Virus record (IMG/VR): IMGVR_UViG_3300042507_005008
Span: 1 to 47,909 of that record
Strand: one strand, 5' to 3'
Length of the DNA: 47,909 nt
From: a virus
The number at the start of each line of letters is the position of its first letter. Position 1 is the first letter of the stretch. A program made the position numbers and the translations under genes. The notes beneath the pieces are model-generated. The model saw nothing but the letters and a program-made list of their open reading frames with translations. It had not been told where the DNA came from and did not search any database. Positions 28,109 through 36,981 of the stretch are shown piece by piece.

Positions 28109-28432
28109 TTAAACTCCAGAAGGTGGAGGAGCAACAAGCCCCTGTTCTATTCCGGCCTTCCTTATATATAATAGTAATGATTGTACTATATTTGCAAGGT
28201 CGTTATCTTCAGCACTCTTACTTAAAATATTATCAATAATGATATTAGTTCCAAGATCATTTGGCATAAATTCTGCTACTCCATCAAATACTCCAAACTT
28301 TCTTAGCAAAATATTAGCATTAGCATCTCCATTAACATTAGGTGCGCTAATATTTACATTGGATACCCAGTATTTATCATATGTTTTTGCTGGTATCGTG
28401 CTTGGTTCAATTGGTTCTATAGTTGGTAACAT
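28109..28432 (-). CDS. Small virion-associated hypothetical protein
   Basis: A 107-residue protein. ATG 28432 is preferred over the upstream in-frame start because AAAGGAGAA lies just ahead of it. The N-terminus is Pro-rich (MLPTIEPIEPSTIPAKTY), the middle has DKYWVSNVNISAPNVNGDANANILLRKF, and a C-terminal helix (NDLANIVQSLLLYIRKAGIEQG) ends in APPPSG. It is located between two large fibre genes. The pattern suggests a small beta-rich structural or attachment protein, but I do not recognise a family. Confidence 0.6.
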   Translation of the reverse strand: MLPTIEPIEPSTIPAKTYDKYWVSNVNISAPNVNGDANANILLRKFGVFDGVAEFMPNDLGTNIIIDNILSKSAEDNDLANIVQSLLLYIRKAGIEQGLVAPPPSGV

Positions 28433-28449
28433 TTTATTCTCCTTTATTT

Positions 28450-31400
28450 TTAGCCGCACATGAGCGTACAAGCAACAAGATATGAATCATCTGAATATTC
28501 TGTTATTTTATTTACTGAAGAAACTTTGCCTATGGTACTAGATCGTACAATATCATCATTTTGGGCTATTGCTGTACCATCTCCAGCACTTTCTAAAAGA
28601 TCACCGGATTGCACAATACCTTTTACTCTAACGTAATATGCTCCCAAACCAGCAACATACATATCTCCAGTACTAGCATAATTTTCATCCCAACCTAAAA
28701 ATACTCCGTAAACTCTTTTGCTTTTTGGAATATCGCTTATTTTAACACGTACTAATCTATCACTTTTACCATCAATCCATTCGCATGTTTCATCTAAAGT
28801 TTCTAAAACTGTACCACGTAAAATTTCTGGTTTACTATTATCTATTAATTGCGACCAGTGAGATCCACAGAAAGCATTATAACTAACAGTATTTCCAGCT
28901 ATACTAATAGATCCCTCAAGAACAGCATCTTGATATAATGCAACTATGGTTCCGTCAGCAGCTTTTAGATTTAATCGTAAACATTCAAAGGATGAGCGGC
29001 TGACGCTGATGTAGTCGGTGGCGATTGCCACGCCGTTGGTGTTTGCACCTGCTGGGTCTGTGGTTGTAAATTGTCCAACTAATACATTTCCGTTAGCATC
29101 TACCCTAAATCGTTCTGCTCCACCAGCCGTGCTAATGCAAAATATATCGGCCCCAGCACTACCAAGAAATGGTCCATTACCAGTTGAACCATTATTTAAT
29201 TGAACACCGTATTTTTCAGTAGCAGCAAAAAACTGAGTACGTCCATTGCCTCCAACTCGTACTCTTTCTACTCCAACAGTATCAAAAGTTATATTATTTC
29301 CAACACTTCCCATATCTGGCGCATATGTTACAGCAGTATCTTGAAAAGCTAATCTGCTTCTGGTTCCTCCGGTATTGTTTAGATATGTTGTGATATTATT
29401 GGTTGCACTAGCACTACCAACAACGTGTAAACGATAAGATACCGTAGCTGTTCCTATTCCAACATTTCCACCTTGTCTATTTAAGATTAATGCTTGATGA
29501 CCAGTTTCAGCATTATTAGTAGATTGAATCTCAGCATATTGACCAACACCGAACTCATAATAACAACTCATTTTTAATCTTTGATCAAGATTATCAATAA
29601 GAATACTAGTTCGTCCACCGTTATTATCTTGCATTACTGATAATACTTCGGGTGGGCTTGTTGATGCTGCTCCTATTCCAACATTTCCAGCACTAGTTAT
29701 TCTCATTCTTTCAGTATTATTAGTCCCAAAAACTAATGCCTTATTAGGCTCAACTCTTATTAAACCATCTTCTGTACCCATTAATCCTATTAATAAGCCA
29801 CTAGCGGTAGTAGTATCCGTATTCGATATTCGTAAATAAACATCGTCAGCGGATGATCCGTGGATCTGGAGACGTTGTGTGGGAGAAGATGTTCCTATTC
29901 CAAGATTACTTCCGTCAAAAGTTAAATTACTTTCAGCATTAATTCCAACACTACTTCCAGTACTAGTAAGTATTCTATTATCACCACTATTAGCTATTGT
30001 GGGTAATAATCCAGTAACTCCACTACCAAAATTAGTAATGTCAGATATGGTATGAGTATGATTTAGTTGAGCATATTGTGCGGGACCTCCTAAACCAGCC
30101 CACTCTACAACATCTCCAGAAGCTCCTGGAGAACTTAATAAGAAAGATGTTCCATTTGTAGCAGTATAGTCTTCACCATCCAGTAATTTAAATCCATTGT
30201 AATATACTTGTAGATTACCAACTAAATAATTTGGAGTAACAGTAAAAGTATCTTTAGCTGTTGTTAATATCTCATATCCAGTAATGGCAACCGCATATAA
30301 ATTTATTGTTAAGTTTCCATCATTATCATTATAAGAAACACTAAGTCCTGTTCCGGCAACTATTCCTGTGCCTATTATATCCATAACATCTTCTGCTGAT
30401 ACTGCTCCGCCAGATGATGTGCTATTTATTGTATAATTTCCATTATTAGAAAATATGCTAATTCCTGTTCCAGCAATTATATCTTTAACTGGTAATAGTC
30501 CGCTTACACCACTATTAAAATCGGTAATTTGACTACTAGAATGAGTGTGACCACTCAAGCTAACTCCGGTACCATTCACCAAAAGATTTTGACTAAAGTT
30601 ACCAGTACCAACAACATCTAGTTTATATGATGGTGAGCTAGTACCTATGCCAACCCTATCTGTGCTGGCGTCAGTAAATAAAAGATTAGTATCTGTGTCG
30701 CCCTCTACTCTAAGATCTAAATTAGCCCCCTGTTCATTAACTGTAAACTCGCTGTTGTTCATCCTAATATAGTAACCAAGATATGAGGTGCTATATCCAG
30801 TTAAAGGAATGGAGCCTTGTCTTATAAGTCCAAGGTTTATAGTAGATCCTTTAAACTGACTAATCCCACTATCGTATATGAGGGTATATTCATCTACTAA
30901 TAAGGGATAACTAAAATCGCTGATTACATTATTGAGATCTTGTATATTTTGTGAGGAGATGTTGGTTAAATATCCCTGTAAGGCGTGATTGCCCCATCCA
31001 TGAGCAGCATTCCAATTGGTTGAATCACCGCTAGTGGCTGTAATAACACCACTAACATCCAGCTTAGAAGAAGGTGAAGATGTGCCTATACCAATATTTG
31101 TTCCATTGTCATAAATTATACTATTATTTAAACTATTAGTTCCAGTCCATTTTGTAATAGAATTGGCTGAACCAGTTCCTGTTGGAACCGCTGTGCCACT
31201 AACTTGTAATGTAGTAAAATTTCCACTAGAGCTAGGAACCCACAATCCACTAACACTATTATACTGTAAAAATTGTCCATTAGTCGCACCGGTTACAGCA
31301 ACATTATGAAGCTCTTCCAACTCATAACCATTTTGAACTCTAACCTCAATAACTCCTTCGTTTTGATGAGTTCGTACAATAGTTCCCATAGCCACAATAT

Positions 31401-32031
31401 GATAAGGAGCATATGGTTTAGTTGTTGTTAACGCTCCTGATACTGTAGGACTCAAATATAAAACTGATCCATTAACATCTCCTATTGGCGCAGTTGGATT
31501 AAACTGATCAGTATTTAATCCTGTTAATGCGCCGAGCACAATAACTCTACCACTGCTCATATTATCTATAGCTTCGTAGGTTATTCCATAAGTACCAGCG
31601 CTACTAATATCAGCAGTAGCAAGAGCTTTTTGTATAGTAGGAAGATCACCCTGACCACCATTTATATAAACAGCAGTCATTTTGGGAATACTAGCCCCTG
31701 TTTTATTAAATACTGTTGTAACAACCGAAGATGATGTTTCAACAGATGTCATAGTATTGCTAATGGTATAAATACCACTAATGCTAGAAACCGATATATC
31801 TGATCCTGCAACTATGTTTTTGACTGGAAGAAGCCCGCTTACAGCATTATTAAAATAGGTTCCGCTAAGATTAACAGGATTTAATCCTGACCATTGAGTA
31901 AATCCATCTCCAATTTTTAAAATATTATTTGTAAGATCATAGCCGGGTTCACCACTAGCTAAAACAGGATTAGTCGATGCCCACTCAGACGATAATCCTT
32001 TGCGAAGTTGTATAGTGTTATTAACTGGCAT
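28450..32031 (-). CDS. Large tail fibre with VGIGT repeats and C-terminal autoprocessing-like domain
   Basis: A 1,193-residue protein. Residues 5-55 are the common fibre-start domain (IQLRKGLSSEW...NPVLASGEPGYD...LKIGDG). Several copies of a G-x-GTSSP-x-x-x-LDV/LQI unit occur at about 313, 460, 710, 783 and 860, a repeat seen in many phage fibres. HTHSSSQITDFNSGVSGLLP units link them. The final 145 residues (AFCGSHWSQLIDNSKPEI, then RGTVLET, ADSVYGVFLGW-like VYGVFLGWDE, GDLLESAGDG, IGKVSSV) match a C-terminal fold found in aquatic phage fibres; it may be an intramolecular chaperone or autocleaving domain, but that is not proven here. Preceded by a TTGACA-N16-TATTAT promoter. Receptor recognition is the likely role. 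Confidence 0.8.
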   Translation of the reverse strand: MPVNNTIQLRKGLSSEWASTNPVLASGEPGYDLTNNILKIGDGFTQWSGLNPVNLSGTYFNNAVSGLLPVKNIVAGSDISVSSISGIYTISNTMTSVETSSSVVTTVFNKTGASIPKMTAVYINGGQGDLPTIQKALATADISSAGTYGITYEAIDNMSSGRVIVLGALTGLNTDQFNPTAPIGDVNGSVLYLSPTVSGALTTTKPYAPYHIVAMGTIVRTHQNEGVIEVRVQNGYELEELHNVAVTGATNGQFLQYNSVSGLWVPSSSGNFTTLQVSGTAVPTGTGSANSITKWTGTNSLNNSIIYDNGTNIGIGTSSPSSKLDVSGVITATSGDSTNWNAAHGWGNHALQGYLTNISSQNIQDLNNVISDFSYPLLVDEYTLIYDSGISQFKGSTINLGLIRQGSIPLTGYSTSYLGYYIRMNNSEFTVNEQGANLDLRVEGDTDTNLLFTDASTDRVGIGTSSPSYKLDVVGTGNFSQNLLVNGTGVSLSGHTHSSSQITDFNSGVSGLLPVKDIIAGTGISIFSNNGNYTINSTSSGGAVSAEDVMDIIGTGIVAGTGLSVSYNDNDGNLTINLYAVAITGYEILTTAKDTFTVTPNYLVGNLQVYYNGFKLLDGEDYTATNGTSFLLSSPGASGDVVEWAGLGGPAQYAQLNHTHTISDITNFGSGVTGLLPTIANSGDNRILTSTGSSVGINAESNLTFDGSNLGIGTSSPTQRLQIHGSSADDVYLRISNTDTTTASGLLIGLMGTEDGLIRVEPNKALVFGTNNTERMRITSAGNVGIGAASTSPPEVLSVMQDNNGGRTSILIDNLDQRLKMSCYYEFGVGQYAEIQSTNNAETGHQALILNRQGGNVGIGTATVSYRLHVVGSASATNNITTYLNNTGGTRSRLAFQDTAVTYAPDMGSVGNNITFDTVGVERVRVGGNGRTQFFAATEKYGVQLNNGSTGNGPFLGSAGADIFCISTAGGAERFRVDANGNVLVGQFTTTDPAGANTNGVAIATDYISVSRSSFECLRLNLKAADGTIVALYQDAVLEGSISIAGNTVSYNAFCGSHWSQLIDNSKPEILRGTVLETLDETCEWIDGKSDRLVRVKISDIPKSKRVYGVFLGWDENYASTGDMYVAGLGAYYVRVKGIVQSGDLLESAGDGTAIAQNDDIVRSSTIGKVSSVNKITEYSDDSYLVACTLMCG

Positions 32032-32058
32032 AATAGTCCTATAATCTTACTAGAAATG

Positions 32059-32102
32059 TACTATAATCTACAATATAATAACCAATATAACAATTATGTC
32101 AA
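32059..32102 (-). promoter_or_regulatory. Leftward promoter TTGACA-N16-TATTAT upstream of large fibre gene
   Basis: On the bottom strand, TTGACA occupies 32102-32097, a 16-base spacer follows, and TATTAT lies at 32080-32075. A GATTATAGTA box, similar to three other leftward upstream regions, lies at 32068-32059. The fibre start codon is 28 bases further on. The same TTGACA-N16-TATTAT arrangement recurs at 45387-45360, so it is not a chance single match. Confidence 0.6.
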
Positions 32103-33926
32103 TCAGGGTGAACCACCGTCGATTACAGCGTAGTAGATATAAGTTGGACTACCAGCACTAACGCCACTGATTCTAGTTAAGCCGTCTATTACCGTACTAG
32201 TTTGTCCTAGATTTACTACTGTACTGCCTAATGTTATGCCGCTACTAGCTAATTTAGTGACCGAAATTGCAGCAGTTGCATTAATATCTGCATTTACAAT
32301 AGTTCCATCTACAATTTTAGCACTAGTAACAGTATTATCTGCTAATGTGACACTAATATTAAGAGTACCATTTTGTAGATCCGTTAATGTAACAGATCCT
32401 GTACCAGTAACATCACCAGAAAGAACACCGGTAATAATCGGATCTGGTTTATTTAATACTTTTGACCAGTCAATATTGGCATCTATTTCGCCAACAGCAC
32501 CACTGAATACTTCACTAGTATTTGTAGCATCGGGAATAAATGTGAATTTGCCAGTATTATCGTCAAAACCAAAGAAACCTACTTTAGCTGCGCTGCCATT
32601 ATGATATAAGAATTCAATACCCCTGTCTTTATTATCATCAAAAGTTGGACTATCGCCGCTGCCAATAGTGATAATTGGATCTCTAAGTTTGGTTACTGTG
32701 CTTTCAATAGTAGTGGTTGTACCCGCTACACTAAGATTACCATTAATTGTAACATTACCAGTTGTTGATAAATTATTTGTTACATAAACAGTGCCTAGTG
32801 TAACATCTCCAGTTGCGGACAAATTTCTTAAACTACTAAGATCTTTATTAGAATCAACTACTAAAGCTCTACTAGCCGCTACGGTACCAGCTGTAACACC
32901 AGATAAATATGCTAATTCAGCTAGCGTGGCTCTTGTTGAAGCATCTGTAATATTTGCCCATAGGTGGGTGTGAGAAGATAATGCATATCCGCTAGTATCA
33001 ATTGTCAGTGTTCCGGCGCCATCATTATAAGATAGTTGCACACCAGTACCAGCAACCACCATACCACCAACGACATCTTGTACAGCTTCATTAAAGTCTG
33101 TGATGTCCGTTGACGGATGTTGATGAGCGGCAGCTGTAAATCCGGTCGGTTTACTGGTAATGTTGCCCCAGTGAACCTGACCGCCAGCGCCGCTGGTGTT
33201 TAATTCTGTTTCGGTATAGTATCTATCATCATGTGTGTGACCGCTAAAACTAACACCAGTAACATTAATATTAATTAATTGAGTGCCATTGTCGTCGTAT
33301 TCTATATAAATTCCCGTACCGCCATTTAGTCCAGTAGCAACAACATCTCTAATTTCTTCTGGGCTAATACTAGCGGCTGTTACTCTAGCATCAACGGCAG
33401 AATTAAAATCCGTCATCTGAGTCGATAAAATGCCAGTCACAGAAAATGTTATAGTATTATTATTATCATCAACAGAAATACCAACACCACTATTACCAAT
33501 TAAAATACCTCCAATAAGATCTCTAACATGTTCATTGTCTAAATTAATTTGATAATCATCACCAGCTTGTACAACACCTATTCCAGTTCCAGCTGATACT
33601 GTGGTTGGAGAAGATCCGGCGATTACAATATCGTTACCACTTAATGTTAAACTAATATTTGAACCAGCTCTAATAGCATTAAAAATAGAAATACCAGTAA
33701 CAATATTATTACTATCTCTAGAATATGATAATCCAATTCCGGTACCACTAGACAACGGAATGCCAGGATAGTAAGGCAAGCTTGTCCATGTGGTGAGACC
33801 ATCACCAACTTTAAATAGCTGGCTATTAGTATTAAGACCAACCTCACCATTGCTGAGAGTCGGATTAACGGTATTCCAACCTGAGTTACTGCCTCTTCTT
33901 AGTTGTAGTGTTGTATTAACTGGCAT
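32103..33926 (-). CDS. Tail fibre protein
   Basis: A 607-residue protein. Residues 5-50 carry the LQLRRGSNSGWN...NGEVGLN...KVGDG fibre-start domain, paralogous to the start of the 1,193-residue protein. Around residues 230-245 is SGHTHDDRYYTETEL, a fibre-shaft signature. At about 385-430 NLSVAGTTTTIESTVTKL RDPIIT-type sequence is present, as in many phage fibres. The C-terminus (TRISGVSAGSPTYIYYAVIDGG) is Gly/Ser-rich. Alanine- and glycine-rich beta repeats predominate and no enzyme motif is seen. It likely forms a trimeric fibre shaft; it lies directly upstream of the leftward promoter for the larger fibre. Confidence 0.8.
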   Translation of the reverse strand: MPVNTTLQLRRGSNSGWNTVNPTLSNGEVGLNTNSQLFKVGDGLTTWTSLPYYPGIPLSSGTGIGLSYSRDSNNIVTGISIFNAIRAGSNISLTLSGNDIVIAGSSPTTVSAGTGIGVVQAGDDYQINLDNEHVRDLIGGILIGNSGVGISVDDNNNTITFSVTGILSTQMTDFNSAVDARVTAASISPEEIRDVVATGLNGGTGIYIEYDDNGTQLININVTGVSFSGHTHDDRYYTETELNTSGAGGQVHWGNITSKPTGFTAAAHQHPSTDITDFNEAVQDVVGGMVVAGTGVQLSYNDGAGTLTIDTSGYALSSHTHLWANITDASTRATLAELAYLSGVTAGTVAASRALVVDSNKDLSSLRNLSATGDVTLGTVYVTNNLSTTGNVTINGNLSVAGTTTTIESTVTKLRDPIITIGSGDSPTFDDNKDRGIEFLYHNGSAAKVGFFGFDDNTGKFTFIPDATNTSEVFSGAVGEIDANIDWSKVLNKPDPIITGVLSGDVTGTGSVTLTDLQNGTLNISVTLADNTVTSAKIVDGTIVNADINATAAISVTKLASSGITLGSTVVNLGQTSTVIDGLTRISGVSAGSPTYIYYAVIDGGSP

Positions 33927-33952
33927 TTTAATTCTCCGAAATTAGGATGGTT

Positions 33953-34195
33953 TTATGGTGTTCCGCAGTCTATCTCATAGTTATCGATAAAATTACTTAA
34001 ATAAACATCTAAATCAGTAATTTGAGATGTTGTTATGGTTCCAGTAAATGATACTGGTGGTAGGTCTGATACTAAAATTTTTTCAGTATTAACAACTTCC
34101 AAATAAATATTAGGAATATCTGCTATAGAGCCGCTTTCGATCTCTATAGATGTCAATGGTTCACTTTCAATTTCTACAACATAGATATAGCTCAT
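33953..34195 (-). CDS. Small fibre-linked protein
   Basis: An 80-residue protein. ATG 34195 is chosen because its first base is the last base of the upstream TAA (TAATG), indicating coupled translation; a TTG nine bases earlier is the alternative. It begins MSYIYVVEIESEPLTSIEIE and has an IVSDLPP-like segment and SQITDLDVYLSNFIDN, the latter resembling the SQITDF/DLD linker of phage fibres. The early part resembles the N-terminal modules of the giant and collagen-like proteins, so it may be a stand-alone attachment module. Ends DCGTP. Confidence 0.6.
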   Translation of the reverse strand: MSYIYVVEIESEPLTSIEIESGSIADIPNIYLEVVNTEKILVSDLPPVSFTGTITTSQITDLDVYLSNFIDNYEIDCGTP

Positions 34196-34596
34196 TATGT
34201 ACAATCCAATAAAGTGTCAGTTTTACTTTTACGCTTCAAAATAGTTACAGTACCATATATAATTCTAATAACGTATTTTCCACCTTCACTATAAAAGTTA
34301 TCGTCTGACTGCAATTCTAAGTCATATTTAGCATTAGTAAATGAAAATCCATTGGTGGTGTTAGCTGGAAATAATAAAGTTAATTTTCCATTAGCACCAT
34401 CAATAGTAAATTTATATACACTATAATCAATGTTCTCTGTTGTAAAAACCTGTGTTACATTAGCATTAGTCTTCCATATTAGCCGAGCACACCATCCTGT
34501 GATATTGATAGGACTACCGCTATCGTCTTTATATACTAATGCCAATTTAAAAGAGCTACCTTGTTCTATACTAAAGTTATATTCTGCTGCTGGCAT
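34195..34596 (-). CDS. Small BppU-like virion protein, paralogue B
   Basis: A 133-residue protein paralogous to the one at 16794-17234: MPAAEYNFSIEQG, YKDDSGSPINIT, GWCARLIW, AKYDLELQ and YVIRI align by eye. The divergence is substantial, so the duplication is old. It is the first gene after the terminator at 34652-34683 and opens the fibre operon; the next gene overlaps its stop by one base. In both copies the next gene encodes a fibre-related protein, suggesting a common adaptor role. Confidence 0.65.
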   Translation of the reverse strand: MPAAEYNFSIEQGSSFKLALVYKDDSGSPINITGWCARLIWKTNANVTQVFTTENIDYSVYKFTIDGANGKLTLLFPANTTNGFSFTNAKYDLELQSDDNFYSEGGKYVIRIIYGTVTILKRKSKTDTLLDCT

Positions 34597-34625
34597 TAAA
34601 TGACTCCTGAAAAAGAGTGCTTATC

Positions 34626-34631
34626 ATTATA
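34626..34631 (-). promoter_or_regulatory. Candidate -10 element of the fibre operon
   Basis: TATAAT on the bottom strand, 30 bases upstream of the 133-residue gene and just past the head-gene terminator. No good -35 hexamer is visible, only ATTATT-type sequence, so confidence is low. The nearby GGGTGTATTA resembles GGGTGTATAT ahead of the connector-like gene. Confidence 0.35.
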
Positions 34632-34651
34632 TTAATACACCCATCACAATA

Positions 34652-34683
34652 ATAAAAAAAGCCGCCCGAATGAGCGGCTTTTC
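34652..34683 (-). terminator. Rho-independent terminator after the major capsid gene
   Basis: AGCCGC at 34660-34665 pairs with GCGGCT at 34674-34679 across an eight-base loop, and the leftward transcript would end in seven U residues. The right side also has a T run, so the element could act in both directions. It lies 26 bases past the capsid stop and separates head genes from fibre genes. Confidence 0.8.
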
Positions 34684-34709
34684 TTATTCATTGCAAAATC
34701 AACGAACTA

Positions 34710-35720
34710 TTATAGAGAGCCAAGAAGAACTCTACGATTATCAAGAACAGCAAAGCCTTGCTCTGCCCAACCGTAGAAACCAGCTCTTTTCTGACGATGT
34801 AGGGTATCGTCTTCGAAGATCTGAACCTCTTCACGAATTGGCATTATGAAACTATCTCTCTTACGGAGATCAAGGCCAACAACTAGCTCGTTGTCACCAC
34901 CTGGGAGACTGGCGCTTAGTGTGTTGTTGTAGAAGAGTTGATATTCTTGACCTTCACCAAGTTCGTCTAGGTCGTGAAGATTAACACCAAAGACTCTGTT
35001 AACAGAACCATCAGCAGCGGTATAGATTTCACGACGAGTGACTTCATCAACCTGATCAACGCCCCAATTACGGATATCTTCCATAGCTTCGGGAGAAACG
35101 TATAGATCTGTTAAAAGACCACGATTATTTGAAGCAGAGTTACCGCCACCGTTACGACGCATAACGGTCTTCATCAAACTAACGAGACGCTTTGTGAACT
35201 GACCAGCAGCAGCATCACTATCATAAACTACGATGTTGCGATCAACACCAGCAGCCAGAAGTGTATGCCAGCCATCATCATTCATCTTCTTAACAAATGA
35301 AGCCTCTAGAACTTCCATAGCACGACCAACAACATCCCAGCGAGCATCTCTAGCATACTTTAGGAGATAGTCGATACTGGCGCCAATATCGAAGGTTGGG
35401 ACCATAACATAGTCACCCTCAACATGGCGTTCTGGAATATAGCCGTGATTTGGAACAGTATAGGCAACAAAGTCCTTTTCTGTTCCTGGAGCTAGAAAAT
35501 CAAGGGGAAATTCTGGAGTAGCACTTTGAGCCAAACGAATTGGTTCGAAGATGCCGTTCAGAATATCGCCATTTAATACACCCTGACGAAGTGGCTGCTC
35601 TAGAGCTTTTGCAAACTCTGCATTAGCAGCTAACGATGTTTCTCTGTGTGCAGAGCCAGAACGAACAAGAAGATCTGTTAATTCTGGTGTTGGTTGAAAA
35701 ACTTTACTATTTGCTGACAT
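34710..35720 (-). CDS. Major capsid protein (HK97-type, inferred)
   Basis: A 336-residue protein. Assignment rests on position (portal, protease-scaffold, decoration, then this gene) and on its character: N-terminal helical region (SAHRETSLAANAEFAKALEQPLRQG), a middle with HGYIPERHVEGDYVMVPTF, and a C-terminal beta segment FIMPIREEVQIFEDDTLHRQKRAGFYGWAE, which resembles the end of HK97-fold capsids. Only one Ser-Ala-rich start and a strong ribosome site (GGGAGAAC) precede the ATG. Codons are more GC-rich than in the fibre genes, as expected for a highly expressed gene. It is followed by a strong terminator. The family itself cannot be confirmed without comparison. Confidence 0.75.
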   Translation of the reverse strand: MSANSKVFQPTPELTDLLVRSGSAHRETSLAANAEFAKALEQPLRQGVLNGDILNGIFEPIRLAQSATPEFPLDFLAPGTEKDFVAYTVPNHGYIPERHVEGDYVMVPTFDIGASIDYLLKYARDARWDVVGRAMEVLEASFVKKMNDDGWHTLLAAGVDRNIVVYDSDAAAGQFTKRLVSLMKTVMRRNGGGNSASNNRGLLTDLYVSPEAMEDIRNWGVDQVDEVTRREIYTAADGSVNRVFGVNLHDLDELGEGQEYQLFYNNTLSASLPGGDNELVVGLDLRKRDSFIMPIREEVQIFEDDTLHRQKRAGFYGWAEQGFAVLDNRRVLLGSL

Positions 35721-35744
35721 GTTTATGTTCTCCCTTTTGTTTGA

Positions 35745-36215
35745 TTAGGCAATGTTTACTGCTACTTTGACATAACCATCTGCGTCTTTTGAACTCAAAA
35801 AACGACCAACTTTATAAACTGCATCTTCTGTTGTGCCGTCCGCAGGAGCAGAAGCGGAGAAATAACCGCTTGCACCAACATAAGCAGCAGCACCAGCAGA
35901 TGGTGTACCGGTTACAAGATTAGTTGTAACTTGACCAACTTGTAGCAAAGTAACTTTGCCACCGACTTGAACTTCGTCTTTGTGCCAATTGATGTGTTGT
36001 CTTGTAAGATCAAGATTAACAACATCATTTAGAAGAACACCAACAGGCTTGCATCCGCTAGTTGTTGCGGCGTAACTAACAACAGCGTTGCTGTCGTCCA
36101 TTGCCACGCCAGAACCACCGGTAGATACTGAAGCAACGCCACCTCTGGTAGCTGTTGTGTTCATGAAAAATGAAACGTCTGTTTGTAATTCGATACGATC
36201 AGGTTTTAGAGCCAT
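35745..36215 (-). CDS. Capsid decoration/head protein-like
   Basis: A 156-residue protein placed immediately upstream of the capsid gene. It is beta-rich and Gly/Ala/Ser-rich, with VSYAATTSGCKPVGVLLNDV, WHKDEVQVGGKVTLLQVG and a final RFLSSKDADGYVKVAVNI. This profile resembles small head-decoration or cement proteins that are encoded next to the capsid gene. The ATG has GGGAGAAG seven bases upstream, nearly identical to the site before the capsid gene, suggesting high and matched expression. No enzyme motif is visible. Confidence 0.65.
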   Translation of the reverse strand: MALKPDRIELQTDVSFFMNTTATRGGVASVSTGGSGVAMDDSNAVVSYAATTSGCKPVGVLLNDVVNLDLTRQHINWHKDEVQVGGKVTLLQVGQVTTNLVTGTPSAGAAAYVGASGYFSASAPADGTTEDAVYKVGRFLSSKDADGYVKVAVNIA

Positions 36216-36231
36216 GTTTACTTCTCCCTTA

Positions 36232-36981
36232 TTATGAGTTTTTACCGAGTCTAGCGCTTACGAATTCTAAAAGTTCTGCACGAACTGTTTCTGTTTTTGT
36301 TTCTGTCTCATCACTGCCAACACTAAGATCAACAGTTTCTTCGACTTCAACTTCTTCTAGGGCAGAAACACTTTCGTCTTCTGATGCCATGGGCTTCTTC
36401 TTTGGTGGCATAACGGCAGCTTCTTCTTTCTTGGTCTTGTCTTTCTTGATTTTTTCTAACCAAGGAGGCATTTTACCAGCAAATAGTGAAGTCATGCTAT
36501 CAAAAGCTTCGTCTTCGATGGATTCGAATTTATCCACAACACTCGCTGCGACCTCAGTGTCTACGCCTTGTTCAATTAGAGAGGCCATTCTTTTCATTTT
36601 CTTTTCTTTCTTAGCCATCTCTTCTTCTTTCATTTTCATAGCGGCTAAAGCTTCGTTAGCGACATCTAGTTCGCTCTTAGTTTTCTTAGCCTCTTCGTCC
36701 ATAACTGCCTTTTCACTATCGTACTTTTTGGCTAATGTCTCAAGTTCTACATCAAAAGCAGCTTTCATCTTCTTCATTTCTTCTTCCATATCTTCTTTTG
36801 CTGCTTTCATTTTCTTCATCTCTTCGTCTTTTTCTTTCATAGCAGCTTCAAGAGTTTGGTTAGTATCTTTGAGTTGAGAAGCTAATGAATATGCTTCTTT
36901 GACAGTATCAGCGCAGTTAGCTGAAACGTTATCAATTTTTGCGCCTAGTTCTGCCACTTGTTTTTCTAGATTTTCAGTCAT
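36232..36981 (-). CDS. Internal in-frame scaffold start (nested product, 249 residues)
   Basis: Residue 274 of the protease-scaffold ORF is ATG at 36981-36979, preceded by GGAGA at 36994-36990, eight bases upstream: a better ribosome site than expected by chance inside a coding region. The resulting protein would start MTENLEKQVAELG and contain the coiled coil and acidic tail but not the protease domain. Phage lambda C/Nu3 is a known example of a scaffold made from an internal start in a protease gene. Here the inference is from the sequence only. Confidence 0.6.
   Translation of the reverse strand: MTENLEKQVAELGAKIDNVSANCADTVKEAYSLASQLKDTNQTLEAAMKEKDEEMKKMKAAKEDMEEEMKKMKAAFDVELETLAKKYDSEKAVMDEEAKKTKSELDVANEALAAMKMKEEEMAKKEKKMKRMASLIEQGVDTEVAASVVDKFESIEDEAFDSMTSLFAGKMPPWLEKIKKDKTKKEEAAVMPPKKKPMASEDESVSALEEVEVEETVDLSVGSDETETKTETVRAELLEFVSARLGKNS

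Noticed and set aside
28450-28880. Calling the end of the 1,193-residue fibre a proven Peptidase G2 domain
   Set aside because: The GSHWSQ...LRGTVLE segment resembles fibre C-terminal domains I recall, but the catalytic residues of that family cannot be confirmed by eye.
36170-36877. A 235-codon rightward open frame opposite the scaffold coiled coil
   Set aside because: It is the antisense of a low-complexity Lys/Glu-rich repeat, giving a Ser/Phe-rich sequence without motif or ribosome site. The leftward frame has clear protease and scaffold features.
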